From Nocardia neocaledoniensis (GTDB taxonomy: Bacteria; Actinomycetota; Actinomycetes; Mycobacteriales; Mycobacteriaceae): a stretch of DNA of 42,816 bases. Below are positions 40,570 through 42,816 of the stretch, one piece after another. The stretch is from positions 1-42,816 of the forward strand of contig NZ_JARWOJ010000345.1 in the NCBI RefSeq assembly GCF_029868625.1. The letters run 5' to 3'. Positions within the stretch are counted from its first letter, which is position 1. Each line of letters begins with the position of its first letter. Made by a program: the position numbers and the translations under genes. The notes under the pieces were generated by a model. The model saw only the letters and a list, made by a program, of their open reading frames with translations. It was not told where the DNA came from and ran no database searches.

Positions 40570-42330
40570 ATGAGCCCCAACGAGAATTCGGATTCGGCGG
40601 CCTGGCGAGAGCTCGAGGCGGTACGCGCCGAGGCGGCTGCTCTCCGCAGGCAACTCGCCGACTCGCCGGATCGCACACGCGAATTGGAAGCACGGATCGA
40701 TTCGCTGACCATCCGCAACGGCAAGCTGATGGACACGCTCAAGGAAGCGCGTCAGCAGCTGATCGCCCTGCGGGAGGAAGTCGATCGGCTCGGGCAGCCG
40801 CCCAGCGGTTACGGCATCGTCATCCACGCCTACGAGGACCAGACGGTCGACGTCTTCACCTCCGGTCGCAAGATGCGCCTCACCTGCTCGCCCAACATCG
40901 ACGTCGCCACGCTCGAGTACGGCCAGACCGTCCGCCTCAACGAGGCGCTCACCGTCGTCGAGGCGGGCACCTTCGACGCCATCGGTGAAATCGGCACGCT
41001 GCGCGAGATTCTCGACGACAACCGCCGCGCCCTGGTGGTCGGCCACGCCGACGAGGAGCGCGTGGTGTGGTTGTCCGGCCCGCTGAGCAAGCTGGCCGAG
41101 TTCGACGACCTCGACGACCCGGACGCCCCGATTCGCCGTCTGCGGCCGGGTGATTCGCTGCTGGTCGACACCAAAGCCGGCTTCGCCTTCGAGCGCATCC
41201 CCAAGGCCGAGGTCGAAGACCTTGTCCTGGAAGAGGTTCCCGACGTCGACTACACCGACATCGGTGGTCTCGGCAGGCAGATCGAGCAGATCCGCGACGC
41301 GGTGGAACTGCCCTTCCTGCACAAGGATCTGTTCCGCGAGTACGCGCTGCGCCCGCCCAAGGGTGTGCTGCTCTACGGTCCGCCCGGCTGCGGTAAGACC
41401 CTGATCGCCAAGGCCGTCGCCAACTCGCTGGCCAAGAAGATCGCCGAAGCCCGTGGTGAGGACGCCAAGGAGGCCAAGTCCTTCTTCCTCAACATCAAGG
41501 GCCCGGAACTGCTCAACAAGTTCGTCGGCGAGACCGAACGCCACATCCGGATCATCTTCCAGCGGGCGCGGGAGAAGGCCTCCGAGGGCACCCCGGTGAT
41601 CGTGTTCTTCGACGAGATGGACTCGATCTTCCGCACCCGTGGTTCGGGCGTCTCCTCCGATGTGGAGACCACCGTTGTGCCGCAGCTGCTTTCGGAGATC
41701 GACGGCGTGGAGGGTCTCGAGAACGTCATCGTGATCGGTGCCTCCAACCGCGAGGACATGATCGACCCCGCGATCCTGCGGCCCGGCCGCCTGGACGTGA
41801 AGATCAAGATCGAGCGGCCGGACGCGGAGTCCGCGCAGGACATCTTCTCCAAGTACCTCACCGAGACGCTGCCGCTGCACGAGAGCGATCTGCGCGAGTT
41901 CGACGGCGACAAGGCCGCGTGCGTGGAGGCGATGATCGAGAAGGTCGTCGAGCGGATGTACGCCGAGAGCGACGACAACCGGTTCCTGGAGGTCACCTAC
42001 GCCAACGGTGACAAGGAGGTCCTCTACTTCAAGGACTTCAACTCCGGCGCGATGATCCAGAACATCGTGGACCGGGCGAAGAAGTACGCGATCAAGTCCG
42101 TGCTCGACACCGGCAACCCGGGTCTGCGGATACAGCACCTGTTCGACTCGATCGTCGACGAGTTCGCCGAGAACGAGGACCTGCCCAACACCACCAACCC
42201 CGACGACTGGGCGCGGATCTCGGGCAAGAAGGGCGAACGGATCGTCTACATCCGCACCCTCGTCACGGGCAAGAACGCCTCGGCGAGCCGCGCGATCGAC
42301 ACCGAGTCCAACACCGGTCAGTACCTGTAG
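40570..42330 (+). CDS. arc: Proteasome-associated AAA+ ATPase (Mpa/ARC)
   Basis: Encodes 586 residues from ATG at 40570, eight bases after GGAGGAG. Domains: an N-terminal coiled coil (~10-75, [17 protein letters not shown]...) that binds Pup, two OB folds (~80-220), and the AAA+ module with Walker [18 protein letters not shown], Walker [13 protein letters not shown] and arginine-rich [13 protein letters not shown]. The last three residues, QYL, are the motif that opens the 20S proteasome gate. The hexamer unfolds pupylated proteins for degradation. In actinobacteria dop and pup usually follow; here a hairpin, a tiny ORF and a G/C block come next, so that part of the cluster is missing from view. 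Confidence 0.98.
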   Translation: MSPNENSDSAAWRELEAVRAEAAALRRQLADSPDRTRELEARIDSLTIRNGKLMDTLKEARQQLIALREEVDRLGQPPSGYGIVIHAYEDQTVDVFTSGRKMRLTCSPNIDVATLEYGQTVRLNEALTVVEAGTFDAIGEIGTLREILDDNRRALVVGHADEERVVWLSGPLSKLAEFDDLDDPDAPIRRLRPGDSLLVDTKAGFAFERIPKAEVEDLVLEEVPDVDYTDIGGLGRQIEQIRDAVELPFLHKDLFREYALRPPKGVLLYGPPGCGKTLIAKAVANSLAKKIAEARGEDAKEAKSFFLNIKGPELLNKFVGETERHIRIIFQRAREKASEGTPVIVFFDEMDSIFRTRGSGVSSDVETTVVPQLLSEIDGVEGLENVIVIGASNREDMIDPAILRPGRLDVKIKIERPDAESAQDIFSKYLTETLPLHESDLREFDGDKAACVEAMIEKVVERMYAESDDNRFLEVTYANGDKEVLYFKDFNSGAMIQNIVDRAKKYAIKSVLDTGNPGLRIQHLFDSIVDEFAENEDLPNTTNPDDWARISGKKGERIVYIRTLVTGKNASASRAIDTESNTGQYL

Positions 42331-42343
42331 AACGATCGAGTGG

Positions 42344-42372
42344 AGGCCGCGTTCCCACGGGGGCGCGGCCTT
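42344..42372 (+). terminator. Hairpin terminator after arc
   Basis: AGGCCGCG (42344-42351) and CGCGGCCT (42364-42371) pair perfectly over 8 bp around a 12-nt loop, followed by TTA. It starts 14 bp after the arc stop. Confidence 0.7.
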
Positions 42373-42393
42373 ACCGCCTAGCGGGCCGTGTGA

Positions 42394-42447
42394 GCGTTTT
42401 TCACGAAAACGCCGCGCGACCCGAAGTGAATAGGGCATGCTTCACTT
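42394..42447 (+). promoter_or_regulatory. Two palindromes upstream of the 27-residue ORF
   Basis: GCGTTTT (42394-42400) with AAAACGC (42406-42412) is a perfect 7-bp repeat with a 5-bp spacer. AAGTGAA (42424-42430) with TTCACTT (42441-42447) is a second perfect 7-bp repeat with a 10-bp spacer. The second ends 44 bp before the ORF start and has the geometry of a dimeric repressor site. The first could be a second terminator hairpin after arc. Confidence 0.5.
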
Positions 42448-42491
42448 GTTCGTCACACCTGATGAGGACGCGTAACCGAGGAGTGTGCCCC

Positions 42492-42575
42492 ATGGCCGGT
42501 TCAGCTGCTGAGTTCCTGACCGAAGTGATCCTGCAGACGATCCAGAATCTGTTCAGCTCGATCAGCGCGGGCTGA
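42492..42575 (+). CDS. 27-residue amphipathic peptide ORF
   Basis: ATG at 42492 is eight bases after a clear GAGGAG (42478-42483). The peptide starts MAGSAAEFLTEV and ends LFSSISAG. Hydrophobic residues at positions 8, 9, 12, 13, 17, 20, 21 and 24 fall on one face of a helix; the net charge is about -2 and there is no signal peptide. Known mycolata porins of the PorA/PorH type are also short, acidic, signal-less amphipathic peptides, but I see no direct sequence match. It could also be a small regulatory or membrane protein. The ORF is well supported by its ribosome site; the function is unknown. Confidence 0.5.
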   Translation: MAGSAAEFLTEVILQTIQNLFSSISAG

Positions 42576-42589
42576 TCCACCGCACGGCG

Positions 42590-42690
42590 CGGGGCCCGGG
42601 GGGGCCGCACCCCCGGGCCGCCCCCCCCCCCGGCGGGGGGGGGGTGGGGGGGGGGGGCGGGGTGCTGGTCGGGTCGCCACCGGGGGGGCC
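42590..42690. other. G/C homopolymer block near the right edge
   Basis: Runs of C and G, interrupted by a few other bases, cover about 100 bp between the 27-residue ORF and a partial minus-strand gene. Sequence quality looks poor here, as in the other blocks. A short readable part (42660-42680) may belong to the membrane-protein gene. Confidence 0.55.
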
Positions 42691-42816
42691 CGACCTGTCG
42701 GCGAACAGGACGACCGCGCCGGCGGTGAGCGCCACGGCCAATGCCGCCGCGCCGAGTGACCACGCGGTTCGGTGCCGGGAGGAGGGCCGGGTGTCCGGTG
42801 GCGGGGGAGCGGGCGG
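42691..42816 (-). CDS. Partial membrane protein with Pro-rich N-terminal part
   Basis: An open frame enters from the right edge on the minus strand. It reads a Pro-rich stretch (PPAPPPPDTRPSSRHR) and then one membrane helix (TAWSLGAAALAVALTAGAVV) ending LFADRS before the G/C block. Both the start and the C-terminus are outside what can be read. It resembles the membrane-anchor region of many actinobacterial envelope proteins; no family can be named. Confidence 0.45.

Overview
The window is high-GC actinobacterial chromosome and most likely comes from Nocardia or a close mycolic-acid relative. The evidence is the gene order and the protein types: a Mycobacterium-like ctaD-serB to etfBA block, an Mpa/ARC proteasomal ATPase ending in QYL, an Mtb12-type and a Nocardia-type (DUF7373-like) lipoprotein, and many GTG/TTG starts. 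Assignments come from reading motifs and from remembered family members; no search was run.

Region by region. (1) 1-290 is a patchwork: a glycerol-3-phosphate dehydrogenase (GlpD) fragment runs in frame into an amino-acid ABC permease fragment and then into G-rich filler. (2) 282-5554 (minus) holds a small adenylation-domain-like ORF followed by a nonribosomal peptide synthetase (C-A-PCP-E-C, truncated on the left), separated by a leader with several hairpins. (3) 5736-8530 (minus) has a membrane-anchored PQQ-like beta-propeller protein, broken by a G/C block, and a two-domain VOC protein. (4) 8857-18325 (plus) is ctaD, a strong terminator, serB, a chagasin-like lipoprotein, a Pth2-domain protein, an ABC ATPase, a NUDIX hydrolase, a crotonase and two methyltransferase-type genes. 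This follows M. tuberculosis Rv3043c to Rv3037c as I recall it, with two insertions. (5) 18257-30486 continues with the genes linked in mycobacteria to 6-O-methylglucose lipopolysaccharide (MGLP): a left-handed beta-helix acyltransferase, a propeller lipoprotein, a GT4 glucosyltransferase, a GH57 enzyme and a SAM methyltransferase. Among them sit a NUDIX, a DUF1697 protein, a polysaccharide deacetylase divergent from a putative glycoside hydrolase, a SpoIIAA-like protein and a TerD-nuclease fusion. (6) 30671-32449 is etfB-etfA. (7) 32586-38399 has hisE-hisG, a mini-membrane protein coupled to a YeiH-type transporter, a RecB-like Fe-S nuclease, a lipoprotein and trmI. (8) 38485-42816 has a truncated acyltransferase-3 protein, an Mtb12-like lipoprotein, the proteasomal ATPase, a 27-residue amphipathic peptide ORF and a partial membrane protein.

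Five blocks of almost pure G/C homopolymer (about 243-290, 7041-7137, 32475-32566, 38411-38482, 42590-42690) look like sequencing or assembly filler rather than biology. Most coincide with a truncated gene or a break in expected gene order, so adjacency across them should not be trusted.

The most interesting biological candidates are the TerD-PD-(D/E)XK nuclease fusion (24294-26234), the 27-residue peptide with palindromes in its upstream region (42394-42575), the NRPS leader and its adenylation-fragment partner (4995-5554), and the split YeiH-type transporter (33960-35221).
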